From positions 1-41,428 of the IMG/VR virus record IMGVR_UViG_3300038436_000169: a DNA stretch of 41,428 bases; one strand, written 5' to 3'. The notes beneath the pieces were generated by a model. It had not been told where the DNA came from. It worked only from the letters and a program-made list of their open reading frames with translations, and did not search any database. Source of the DNA: a virus. Positions 24,809-31,227 of this stretch are shown here, piece after piece. Numbering within the stretch: the first letter of the stretch is position 1; each line of letters opens with the position of its first letter. Both the position numbers and the translations under genes were made by a program.

Positions 24809-25807
24809 ATGCAAGTGCAAATAAATGATGAAGTCGTATCATACGACACTTTTGACCGAAAACTCATCGGGCACGATTTGAAGATTTGCGAGATTGTCAA
24901 TTTGGAGGAAGAAAGCGTCATCAGCGCGGGGATGATTGAGATTTTCGACAATCAGTCGGTTGAGCGGTTTTGCAATGACGCCTATGACTTCGCGGTGATT
25001 CGGGTATTTGACAACCGTAATGTCCTCACCTACGAGGGCAAGATTATGGTGGTTGAGATGGACGGAAAGAAGCTCACTCTCACCTGTCGCCGTAAAATCG
25101 ATATGGCGATGGACGGCTTTCTGACTTACACAGCGACCAATAAAAACCCCGTGACCGCAGTGAAGGCAATTCTCGAGCTTCTGGATGCCAATATTCACAC
25201 CGCGAGCTACACGGCAGTTTCGGCGCTCTTTGAAACCTCGGGGTTGGTTGGCGAGGTGCGGGCAAACTTTTCCTACATCCACCAAAACGGAACAGAAGTG
25301 ATAGATACCAAGACCTATCACGACGCAATTAATGAAATCTGCAAGCTGTTCCACTTTTATGTTTACTACTCCGAAGGGCTGTGGTTCTTTTTCGTCCCTG
25401 AGATTTATAGCCAGATTGTTGAAATATCAGCGGACGACATAACATCGCCCCAGTTTGAATCTGTTGCTCCAGAATTTAATCGGCTCTTGGTTGAATGGGA
25501 GGGCGGCGAATCGCTTGCCGAATTTGCAGGGGACACCGTTCGGTATGACGAGGTGGAGCAGACGCTTGATATTTCTCGTGCGCAGAATATAATGATGAAT
25601 AATGAGCTCTATGTGGAGCGGACTTTTAACAGAACTATCGCTTATTACGGTTATTGCCAGAAATACCTGTCTTTCACGGCAACCCAGAACTATGACATCC
25701 AGAATCGATACACCTACGAAAAAAACGGGTTTATGTTCAGTTTTCGGATTATCAGTAAAATTATGAAGCAAAATAATGTGTATGAATACAGAGGGGTGGT
25801 GCTATGA
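24809..25807 (+). CDS. Putative baseplate hub / tail-tip protein
   Basis: 332 residues. The start region NDEVVSYDTFDRKLIGHDLKI, and the beta-rich first 100 residues with an ILELLDANIHT helix after, resemble gp27/gpD-like hub proteins that sit under the tail tube. A further beta-sheet block (FHFYVYYSEGLWFFFVPEIY) and a final FSFRIISKIMKQNNVYEYRGVVL (split here for reading) complete it. The gene ends in a junction sequence that is repeated 125 bases downstream. Assignment is from order and fold pattern. Confidence 0.55.
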   Translation: MQVQINDEVVSYDTFDRKLIGHDLKICEIVNLEEESVISAGMIEIFDNQSVERFCNDAYDFAVIRVFDNRNVLTYEGKIMVVEMDGKKLTLTCRRKIDMAMDGFLTYTATNKNPVTAVKAILELLDANIHTASYTAVSALFETSGLVGEVRANFSYIHQNGTEVIDTKTYHDAINEICKLFHFYVYYSEGLWFFFVPEIYSQIVEISADDITSPQFESVAPEFNRLLVEWEGGESLAEFAGDTVRYDEVEQTLDISRAQNIMMNNELYVERTFNRTIAYYGYCQKYLSFTATQNYDIQNRYTYEKNGFMFSFRIISKIMKQNNVYEYRGVVL

Positions 25808-25813
25808 AATTCA
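25779..25813 (+). repeat. Duplicated gene junction, copy 1
   Basis: 35 bases spanning the end of the hub gene and the start of the next ORF are repeated at 25904-25938 with three mismatches. Each copy contains a YEYRGV(V/M)L-coding end, GAGGGGTG and an overlapping ATGA. The 125-base offset shows this is a duplicated stop/start junction, probably left by a recombination event next to the tail-fibre gene. Confidence 0.85.
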
Positions 25814-25932
25814 TAAAAAGATTTCACACTTGCAAGTTACTATCAAAAAATTTGGAGATTTTGCGCGGCTTTTATGTAAAATTTGGAAGCCGCACAAAAC
25901 TCTTGTATGAATACCGAGGGGTGATGCTATGA
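25804..25932 (+). CDS. Short ORF between duplicated junctions (42 aa)
   Basis: ATG 25804 overlaps the hub stop (ATGA), uses the duplicated GAGGGGTG as ribosome binding site and reads 42 codons to the second junction. The product is basic (MKFIKRFHTCKLLSKN) with a C-terminus identical in type to the hub end (LYEYRGVML). A hairpin (GCGGCTT ... AAGCCGC, about 25864-25892) lies inside. It is more likely a recombination remnant than a selected gene, although translation coupling would work. Confidence 0.4.
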   Translation: MKFIKRFHTCKLLSKNLEILRGFYVKFGSRTKLLYEYRGVML

Positions 25933-25938
25933 CATTCA
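25904..25938 (+). repeat. Duplicated gene junction, copy 2
   Basis: Second copy of the 35-base junction at 25779, with three substitutions. It supplies the ribosome binding site and start of the receptor-binding gene at 25929. Confidence 0.85.
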
Positions 25939-26546
25939 AAGACATCATTTCTTACGTGAAGCGGATGACGGGCTACAAAAAGGGCGATATTCCCGTTATC
26001 GGAAGCGAACTTTCCCCGGGCTTTTTGTTGGAAGTGGGAGCTGATGGGACAGTCAAGACGGATGGGTTTGAAATAGCCAAACTGAAACGAACTCGGACTT
26101 ATATCCTTGCCCGCAGGTCAACGGCTCAAACTTGTGGAGCCGGAGACACGATTATGTATTACAACACAGAGGATTACGATACGCTTGGTGAATTTACAAC
26201 AGACGGTTCATTCAGTATTTTTCAACCCGCAACGGATAAACTGGTGTGCATCCGAATGCAAACCTATGTAAAATCAACACCACCAACCTACGGGGTAGAA
26301 CCCTATATTGAGGTTGCAAATGTCGGGAGCTCGACTTGGAGCTTATTAACAAAAACAAATGCCTCACACGCGTATGGTTACAACGTAAATATTGTCGGTC
26401 GGGATACTTGGATATTTAAAACATTGCAGGGTAAGAAATACCGTTTTAAAACTTACATAAACCCAGGGCGCGACCTATACACATCGGCGGATGGCAATAC
26501 CTACGCAACCAACGTCGAAATTATTGAATTGTTGGGGGAATTATGA
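25929..26546 (+). CDS. Putative receptor-binding tail fibre protein
   Basis: 205 residues. After a helical N-terminal anchor (FKDIISYVKRMTGYKKGD), a GADGTVKTDGFEIAKLKR linker leads to a beta-rich C-terminal domain (ILARRSTAQ, DTIMYYNTED, LVCIRMQTYVKS, WSLLTKT, YRFKTYINPG), consistent with a jelly-roll or C1q-like head. Such short fibres trimerise and bind host surface sugars or proteins. It lies between the hub and lysis genes, right after a duplicated junction, as expected of a swappable host-range module. Confidence 0.55.
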   Translation: MTFKDIISYVKRMTGYKKGDIPVIGSELSPGFLLEVGADGTVKTDGFEIAKLKRTRTYILARRSTAQTCGAGDTIMYYNTEDYDTLGEFTTDGSFSIFQPATDKLVCIRMQTYVKSTPPTYGVEPYIEVANVGSSTWSLLTKTNASHAYGYNVNIVGRDTWIFKTLQGKKYRFKTYINPGRDLYTSADGNTYATNVEIIELLGEL

Positions 26547-26881
26547 TGATAGATATTTTGGAAATAGCAAATCTCTATTGCGGACGACAGCTCGTTTTCG
26601 GTAGGGAAATTATTGTTGAACACTGCGGGGATAATAGCCGCATCGCATATTGGAATGTGAAAGGGATTCCCCAACCGACACTGGAAGAATTGCTCAAGTG
26701 GGCAAAAAGCGGGAGTTATTCATCAAGGTTGAAAATAAAGGAGCTGGAAGCCAAAACCGAAAAAGCCCGAACACTTATCGCGCAAGCGTGGGTGATGGAC
26801 GTGGACTCGGAAAAGTATCGCAATACCCTGCTGGGCGCAATACGGAAATACAAGGCAGAAATATCAGAACTGGAGGGATAG
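26543..26881 (+). CDS. Hypothetical tail-fibre-associated protein (112 aa)
   Basis: Overlaps the fibre gene by four bases. The N-terminus is beta-like (YCGRQLVFGREIIVEH). The middle carries WNVKGIPQPTLEELLKWAKSG, a pattern common in small phage proteins next to tail fibres (including XkdW-like and DUF4376-like tails). The C-terminus is a charged coiled coil (LKIKELEAKTEKARTLI). Possible fibre attachment or assembly protein; no activity can be stated. Confidence 0.5.
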   Translation: MMIDILEIANLYCGRQLVFGREIIVEHCGDNSRIAYWNVKGIPQPTLEELLKWAKSGSYSSRLKIKELEAKTEKARTLIAQAWVMDVDSEKYRNTLLGAIRKYKAEISELEG

Positions 26882-26883
26882 AT

Positions 26884-27195
26884 ATGGGAGAAATTGATAT
26901 TGTTTTACAACGACTTGAAGAGCTTCGCATAGATATTAAGGAGCTTTTTGCGAAAATTGACGACAAAGGGCAAGCAATCTCGGAATTGGGACGAGAAATT
27001 GGCGAGGTGCGAACCAACCTTTCGCATTACCAGCAGTCCACAAATAAAGACGTTCAATCACTTTGGGTAGCAATAAATGAAATCCGTTCAAAACCAGATA
27101 AATCAAGAGCAACCGCTACTCAAATCGTTACCATAATCGGGGGAGTTACGGGTTGGATAGTTCTTGTTTTGAAAGCGTTCGGAGTCCTGCAATAA
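26884..27195 (+). CDS. Hemolysin XhlA-like holin-associated membrane protein
   Basis: 103 residues from ATG 26884 (GGAGG just upstream); a longer open frame begins earlier but overlaps the previous gene. A coiled-coil N-terminal two-thirds (VLQRLEELRIDIKELFAKID, ELGREIGEVRTNL) is followed by one C-terminal membrane helix (IVTIIGGVTGWIVLVLKAFG). This layout matches XhlA/hemolysin-like proteins of phage lysis cassettes, which sit in the cytoplasmic membrane and help the holin. Confidence 0.65.
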   Translation: MGEIDIVLQRLEELRIDIKELFAKIDDKGQAISELGREIGEVRTNLSHYQQSTNKDVQSLWVAINEIRSKPDKSRATATQIVTIIGGVTGWIVLVLKAFGVLQ

Positions 27196-27225
27196 TAGGA
27201 TTGATTGTGGTTACAAGGAGCAAAA

Positions 27226-27384
27226 ATGGAGACGACTAAAGAAAAAATAAAAACCCGTATTCTTTTATTGGTGCAGGCAACGTTGGAATCCTTTCATTAT
27301 CCGTATCCGCAAGCGTTTGATTTGGCAATAGACATATCAAAAGCTATTGATAATCATTTTGAAAGGGAGGGGAATAATGGGTAA
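27226..27384 (+). CDS. Small hypothetical lysis-region protein (52 aa)
   Basis: ATG 27226 has ACAAGGAG upstream and reads 52 codons, overlapping the next gene's start by eight bases. It is a soluble helical protein (KEKIKTRILLLVQATLESF, AFDLAIDISKAIDNHFERE) with no membrane segment and no recognised family. Overlap with the holin gene suggests co-translation. It is similar in length to small phage gene regulators, but that is only a comparison. Confidence 0.5.
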   Translation: METTKEKIKTRILLLVQATLESFHYPYPQAFDLAIDISKAIDNHFEREGNNG

Positions 27385-27613
27385 AGCGGTTTCGATGCTC
27401 TGTTTTATTTTGGGTTTGATTTTCACTGTTACCGGCGGAGCAATCGCATTGCATCGCGGAACTATCGCAAATGATTGGACTGGGATTGTCGGGCTTGGAT
27501 TTGCTATTTCTCAAATCGCTATGCCTGTAAACATCAGTAAAATAATCCAGAATTTAAAGGGAACAGATATATCGCATTCGGGAGGGAAAGAGTATGACCA
27601 TGAAAATAATTGA
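27377..27613 (+). CDS. Putative holin
   Basis: 78 residues from ATG 27377 (GGGAGGGG upstream); the longer TTG start lacks support. Two hydrophobic segments (AVSMLCFILGLIFTVTGGAI and WTGIVGLGFAISQIAM) with a short loop and a charged C-terminus (GGKEYDHENN) give a two-helix holin layout. It lies just before the lysis enzyme, so it would open the membrane at the end of infection. Confidence 0.55.
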   Translation: MGKAVSMLCFILGLIFTVTGGAIALHRGTIANDWTGIVGLGFAISQIAMPVNISKIIQNLKGTDISHSGGKEYDHENN

Positions 27614-28103
27614 AATCAAACGCGGAAAATCTCCTATGAAAATAAACCTGCCCAATGGAGATGCCTACGATAGCACATTAACCATCATTGACGAAGGGAA
27701 AGAAATTTTTCATACCGACAAAGTCAATACTGATGCCACAAATAATTATAATGGCGGAGAATTGGCAGAAGGGGTTTACTATGGAATTGTCGGTTATCGC
27801 TGGAATCCGAAGTCGAACAAATGGGATGGAAAGCGGATTATCAAGCTGTTTCAAAACAGCGTCAATCTGAAGCGAATCAAAGACCATACTTGTTTGTCGG
27901 TTGACGATATGACTTTACCGTCAAAAAAGCCGAATCCCAATCACAAAAACAAGAAAATCATTGCTTATGTCCAGATTCACGATGGCGGATGGGATTGGGA
28001 TTGGTCACACGGGTGCATTACCATCCTCAATACAAGTTTGGATTTTAACAAAATGATGTCGTTACTTGAGGATAATGAAATAGTAGCGGTGAAACTGGTA
28101 TGA
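27594..28103 (+). CDS. Putative L,D-transpeptidase-like lysis enzyme
   Basis: 169 residues, in the lysis cassette between holin and spanin-like genes. The C-terminal half carries YVQIHDGG (H129) and WSHGCITIL (S138-H139-G140-C141), the H ... S-H-G-C signature of YkuD-type L,D-transpeptidases, whose Cys attacks peptidoglycan peptide bonds. The first 90 residues are a beta-rich domain. No amidase, lysozyme or endopeptidase is otherwise visible in the window, so this is the best endolysin candidate. The conserved Arg of YkuD enzymes (SHGC-x-R) is replaced by a Thr-containing sequence. GGAGGG precedes ATG 27594. Confidence 0.5.
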   Translation: MTMKIIEIKRGKSPMKINLPNGDAYDSTLTIIDEGKEIFHTDKVNTDATNNYNGGELAEGVYYGIVGYRWNPKSNKWDGKRIIKLFQNSVNLKRIKDHTCLSVDDMTLPSKKPNPNHKNKKIIAYVQIHDGGWDWDWSHGCITILNTSLDFNKMMSLLEDNEIVAVKLV

Positions 28104-28669
28104 AGCACTTTTGGCTTTATCTCCTGCTTGCCTTCATTGCCGGCGGACTGGTCGGATTTTTCGGTTATCGGGCATTTTCCCCGGGCGTGCCTTTAGTAGC
28201 GAATATTACCAATGTGGTTTACGAAACCAACTACGGCACGCTGACCAGCTACATCAAGGTGCCGAATTATACACGGATTACCAACTGGACGGAATTGACG
28301 AATATTCGCGTCTATCGGACGGACGTTTCCAACTTGGTCACCGTCACCAACACCGAGACATTGACTATTACGAATATCATCGAAATCATTGCGGATTACA
28401 CGGGATTTTTTGAATCGCCGTTTGTTTTTCGGCAGTCCAACGAGTTGCTCACAGTCCAATTATACAAGCGGAGTGCCGATTACAAAATCCGCGCTTGGCG
28501 GACTCCAAAGCGGCATACCCTCGGGTTGTATTATCCGCCGATGTTGTCGTATCAGTATGCGCCGTTTGGTGAATCGGACGGGTTGTTTGGCTCGCTATCG
28601 CTCGGCGGATATTTGGGGTATATCAATAGCAATATCGCTTTCGGCATCGGTCTCGGGTTTCAGTTTTGA
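28100..28669 (+). CDS. Putative spanin-like membrane protein
   Basis: 189 residues, overlapping the lysis enzyme by four bases. An N-terminal membrane helix (FWLYLLLAFIAGGLVGFFGY) is followed by an extended periplasmic region with repeated TN motifs (ANITNVVYETN, TRITNWTELTN, VTVTNTETLTITN). It ends in a beta-like tail GYLGYINSNIAFGIGLGFQF with terminal Phe, as in outer-membrane proteins. This suggests a protein bridging inner and outer membranes at lysis. It is not a normal two-component Rz/Rz1 pair. Confidence 0.55.
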   Translation: MKHFWLYLLLAFIAGGLVGFFGYRAFSPGVPLVANITNVVYETNYGTLTSYIKVPNYTRITNWTELTNIRVYRTDVSNLVTVTNTETLTITNIIEIIADYTGFFESPFVFRQSNELLTVQLYKRSADYKIRAWRTPKRHTLGLYYPPMLSYQYAPFGESDGLFGSLSLGGYLGYINSNIAFGIGLGFQF

Positions 28670-28691
28670 AAAAATCTCCTTCATAAAATTT

Positions 28692-28731
28692 GCCCCAAGC
28701 AGGTTTGGCTACCGCTTGGGGTTATTTTTTT
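28692..28731 (+). terminator. Terminator of the late operon
   Basis: CCCCAAGC (28693-28700) pairs with GCTTGGGG (28714-28721) across a 13-base loop and is followed by a run of nine T. It ends the plus-strand late transcript. The T-run also encodes the lysine-rich end of the convergent minus-strand gene, so the two units share it. Confidence 0.85.
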
Positions 28732-29216
28732 TTATTGTATGAAATATAAAAATTATATTTATTTTTACTTTTTTTTTCGGCAAATAATTCTATTGTAAAT
28801 TCAGAAAACATCCATTTCCAATGAATTTTTTTCTTTTTCTCATAACGTTTGCTTTCAATTCCATTATTTGCAAAATAATAAGCTGATAAATAAGTTATGC
28901 TTGCGTTTAACTCAGATAAAGATACGTAAGGATAATTAACTCCAATCCAAATTAATTTATTATCTTTAAAGCCATACCATAAATATGAATATTCATCATC
29001 ATCATCACCATCATAGCATAAAAGAAAAGTCCCATTCGTAGTTATATCATTCGTAACTGACCTTAATTTCCCTTTTTCTGCTCTTAACACTTCGTCAATA
29101 CTCATACCAAATCGTATGCCATTCAATTCAAATGGTTCATCGCTTCCTTTATCCGCAAACCCTATTGCCGTCAAGCACAATGAAAAAACCAACCCTATAA
29201 TCCATAACTTACGCAT
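28722..29216 (-). CDS. Secreted or periplasmic hypothetical protein (lysogenic moron candidate)
   Basis: 164 residues with a classical signal peptide (MRKLWIIGLVFSLCLTAIGFA, cleavage after A-x-A). The mature part contains LNGIRFGMSIDEVLRAEKGK, a pattern seen in small exported proteins, and ends in a lysine-rich tail. It has AGGAGG upstream of ATG. It is transcribed against the late operon, between its terminator and the recombinase gene, which is where morons expressed in the lysogen often sit. AT-richer than the structural genes. Function unknown; surface change or superinfection exclusion is possible. Confidence 0.65.
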   Translation of the reverse strand: MRKLWIIGLVFSLCLTAIGFADKGSDEPFELNGIRFGMSIDEVLRAEKGKLRSVTNDITTNGTFLLCYDGDDDDEYSYLWYGFKDNKLIWIGVNYPYVSLSELNASITYLSAYYFANNGIESKRYEKKKKIHWKWMFSEFTIELFAEKKSKNKYNFYISYNKKK

Positions 29217-29271
29217 TTTTCTTTCCTCCTATTTTTATTGAACCTCATTTATTTTATACCCAATCTAAGAC

Positions 29272-29325
29272 TTTTGCACGTCTTTTCAACGTATTACCCT
29301 GCAAAAAAATAAAAGACGTGCAAAA
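29272..29325. repeat. 15-bp inverted repeat with 24-base spacer
   Basis: TTTTGCACGTCTTTT (29272-29286) and AAAAGACGTGCAAAA (29311-29325) are perfect inverse copies. The pair lies between the recombinase stop and the secreted protein gene and overlaps the region expected to hold that gene's promoter (TATAAA about 29255 on the minus strand). It may be an operator, a recombination accessory site or a transcript-ending stem; no T-run follows. Confidence 0.7.
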
Positions 29326-29388
29326 TGTCCAAATTTTAATCATTTAGCAATTTATTTTATTTTACATAAAGCATTTAGGGAAATTAGG

Positions 29389-30441
29389 TTATGCAAAGGT
29401 CTCAATTTTCGATTTATCCAATATTTTTATCTTTTTATCGGTATCGAATTTCATATATCTCTGTGTGTTTTTAAGGCTGGCATGCCCAAGCTGTTCTTTT
29501 ACAAACATAAGGTTACCCGTCTCTGCGCAAGCATTAGTTGCGTAGGACGTTCGGATTGATGCAAGACAAATTTCCTTGCGCAACCCTAACTTGCTAATTA
29601 ACTTTTTAAATCCGTGGTTTTGTATAAAATAATCGCGTTTTGGAAACAAAAGTGGGTTGTTCGCATCATGGGTTTTCATATATTGCTGAAGCTCGTTCAT
29701 AAATTCTTGTGTCAAAACCACATACTTTGTTCCCCTAACTTTTGTTTGGTATATGGCAATAGTCCGTTTTTCTGGATTAATTCCCTTGCGTTCAATTCCC
29801 CACGCTTCATTCACCCTGCAACCCGTATTCCAAAGCACTTTTAAATACATCCGCCAGCTTTCTGGGCTTGCTTTCAAAATCCGTTCAAACTCCGCGGGAG
29901 ATATTACAGCTTCCGCAGTCCGTTCGGAGTCTTTTTGTCGCTTAAAGACCAGTTTGTTTTTTGCCTCTACTGTATAATACCCATATCGGATACAGAAATT
30001 GAGAAAGGCTTTTAACTTGGAGATAATAAATTTTTGAGACCCTTCTTGCAATCCGCGGGAAGCCATATTGGCATATAAACTATCAACAAACTTTTGGTCG
30101 ATTTCATCACAGAATTTAGAGGTTATAGCTTTCAATTCTACAATAATGTGTCGTTTTTGGGCTTTATCTGATTTCGATGTATCTGCCGTTGTCATATTAT
30201 ACCATTCCAGCGCAGCAGTGTGAATCCGAACTCGTTTCGTATTTTTAGATTTTGGCGGGGTTATTCCGTTCATTTTGTAATAAAGTCTTTGTTTCATAGG
30301 CTCAATCATCAAGATTTTTGCAGTTTCATAATCTTGTGTTCCAAGGGCTATGGTTTTGCTTTGTCCGTTCAGTTTGTAGAAAAAATAAAACCACCCATTT
30401 GCGACATACAGATTCCTTAATCCAAATTTCTTAATACCCAT
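29389..30441 (-). CDS. Tyrosine recombinase (integrase/resolvase)
   Basis: 350 residues. An N-terminal beta-sheet arm-type domain (LYVANGWFYFFYKLNG) and a SAM-like core-binding domain precede the catalytic domain. Catalytic residues seen are R209 (TGCRVNEAWG), K234, R297 (IRTSYAT), H320 (QLGHAS) and Y329 (NTQRYMKF). The first His of the HxxR box is replaced (A294-S-I-R297), which is unusual. It cuts and rejoins DNA at paired sites via a 3'-phosphotyrosine. Candidate sites lie just upstream at 30991 and 30832. With ParA present, it may resolve multimers (Cre-like) rather than, or as well as, integrate. Confidence 0.88.
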   Translation of the reverse strand: MGIKKFGLRNLYVANGWFYFFYKLNGQSKTIALGTQDYETAKILMIEPMKQRLYYKMNGITPPKSKNTKRVRIHTAALEWYNMTTADTSKSDKAQKRHIIVELKAITSKFCDEIDQKFVDSLYANMASRGLQEGSQKFIISKLKAFLNFCIRYGYYTVEAKNKLVFKRQKDSERTAEAVISPAEFERILKASPESWRMYLKVLWNTGCRVNEAWGIERKGINPEKRTIAIYQTKVRGTKYVVLTQEFMNELQQYMKTHDANNPLLFPKRDYFIQNHGFKKLISKLGLRKEICLASIRTSYATNACAETGNLMFVKEQLGHASLKNTQRYMKFDTDKKIKILDKSKIETFA

Positions 30442-30755
30442 TTTGAACTCCTTTTCAAAATTTTATTGGTATTAGTATTAATACAAATAATTTGTTAAAT
30501 TTGGTTATGAAAAGATGGAAAAAAGATTAATTTTTAACTTCATGCTTGACATGGATTTTAATAGCTATTTACATATTTGTCAATTATAATAAGTGTGTAA
30601 TACAAAACATAAAAAACACTAATTCATGATAAACCATGTTTTATAAAAATCAAGGTTATTAGATAAAACATATAAATTATTTAAAACGATTAGAAGGGTA
30701 TTTTGGCAATATTTTTCCAAAAATAAAAAAAGTAGGAAAAAAGTGGCAAAAACTA
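30442..30755. other. AT-rich noncoding region with inverted repeats and iteron-like words
   Basis: No gene. It contains a 10-base palindrome GTATTAATAC (30475-30484) in the recombinase promoter region and TTGACA at 30548 with a weak -10. A 9-bp inverted repeat ATGTTTTAT/ATAAAACAT spans 30636-30671. Two words shared with the putative origin at 39.1-39.5 kb are present: ATTGCCAAAA in reverse at 30701-30710 and TGGCAAAAACT at 30744-30754. Confidence 0.6.
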
Positions 30756-30784
30756 TTGACAAAAAAATCGCGTTGATTTATAAT
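30756..30784 (+). promoter_or_regulatory. Perfect-consensus sigma70 promoter
   Basis: TTGACA (30756-30761), a 17-base spacer and TATAAT (30779-30784): both hexamers and spacing match the bacterial housekeeping consensus exactly, the strongest promoter seen in the window. Expected start near 30791. The transcript would run into the inverted repeats and the terminator at 31034. Confidence 0.85.
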
Positions 30785-30831
30785 TTTGTTGATGAGGAAT
30801 TTGATAGGTTTCTCAATCTCTAAACACACTT

Positions 30832-30902
30832 CTTAAAATTCATTTCTTAACAGATACAAACTTTGGTCTCAAGTTTGTATCTGTTTAGAAATGAATTTTA
30901 AG
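30832..30902. repeat. 32-bp-arm inverted repeat with 7-base centre
   Basis: The arms 30832-30863 and 30871-30902 are inverse copies with a single mismatch, separated by TGGTCTC. The inner part (AGATACAAACTT, 7 bases, AAGTTTGTATCT) has the shape of a tyrosine recombinase crossover site. The long arms could also give an RNA hairpin or a cruciform. Confidence 0.85.
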
Positions 30903-30990
30903 ATAACAAATCACAAGAACCTATCAAATTTCAATTCACAAAAGGCCAATAACCATTATAACAAAAAGCAGGAAAAAAGACAAATAAGCG

Positions 30991-31024
30991 ATTAGCAATA
31001 TATACGCTCTCATATATGGCTAAT
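30991..31024. repeat. lox-like 13-8-13 inverted repeat
   Basis: ATTAGCAATATAT, spacer ACGCTCTC, ATATATGGCTAAT: 13-base arms with one mismatch and an asymmetric 8-base centre, exactly the 34-base geometry of loxP-type sites. It lies about 550 bases from the tyrosine recombinase gene. It is a candidate resolution or attachment site; the alternative is an RNA hairpin of the 30791 transcript. Confidence 0.6.
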
Positions 31025-31033
31025 TGAAAATCA

Positions 31034-31084
31034 AAAACCCCAACCCCGAGAGCAACAGGGCAACCTGTGGGGCTTGGGGTTTTT
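31034..31084 (+). terminator. Strong rho-independent terminator
   Basis: AACCCCAA pairs with TTGGGGTT and the inner CCCC with GGGG (one bulged C). A top hairpin CAGG/CCTG is included, and a TTTTT run follows. It ends the transcript from the consensus promoter, or acts as an attenuator before the early genes. Confidence 0.85.
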
Positions 31085-31227
31085 CTATTTAGGACTCCTT
31101 CTGCGGGGTGGGGAAGTGCGCGGACTGCGTCGGGAGGGGATGGAGGGGATTCAGGACAGATTGCCTGATTCGCAGGGGTGAAAGTCCCATTCCTGCGACT
31201 CTTAAAAATCGATATGGGAGGGAATAG
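31085..31227 (+). other. G-rich leader with a small hairpin before the early operon
   Basis: No gene. Very G-rich (GCGGGGTGGGG, GGGAGGGGATGGAGGGG), unlike the flanking AT-rich DNA. A hairpin TCGCAGG/CCTGCGA (31170-31198) encloses GGGTGAAAGTCCC, itself able to pair. It ends in GGGAGGG before ATG 31228. It looks like a structured 5' leader; no known riboswitch is matched. Confidence 0.4.

Larger units (their letters stand above)
30791..31084 (+). ncRNA. Candidate structured noncoding RNA or leader
   Basis: Between the consensus promoter and a strong terminator lie about 290 bases without a convincing gene. Outer arms AATTTGATAGGTT (30798-30810) and AACCTATCAAATT (30918-30930) enclose a hairpin with 32-base arms (30832-30863 and 30871-30902, one mismatch, 7-base loop TGGTCTC). 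A further hairpin follows at 30991-31024, then the terminator. A 14-codon ORF at 30792 lacks a ribosome binding site. It may be a regulatory RNA, an attenuated leader of the early genes at 31228, or DNA-level recombination sites. Confidence 0.5.

Noticed and set aside
30548-30580. TTGACA at 30548 as a second promoter
   Set aside because: The -35 is good but the best -10 in range (TACATA, 18-base spacing) is weak and no gene follows; it remains possible but unsupported.
30832-30902. Hairpin telomere (linear plasmid-phage end)
   Set aside because: The contig closes as a circle, the centre is a 7-base unpaired-type spacer rather than a true palindrome, and the recombinase has integrase length. 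Kept only as a comparison.
31170-31198. Riboswitch or group II intron fragment suggested by GGGTGAAAGTCCC
   Set aside because: The surrounding sequence does not match the conserved cores of cobalamin or other riboswitches that I know, and there is no reverse transcriptase or intron domain V-like hairpin.
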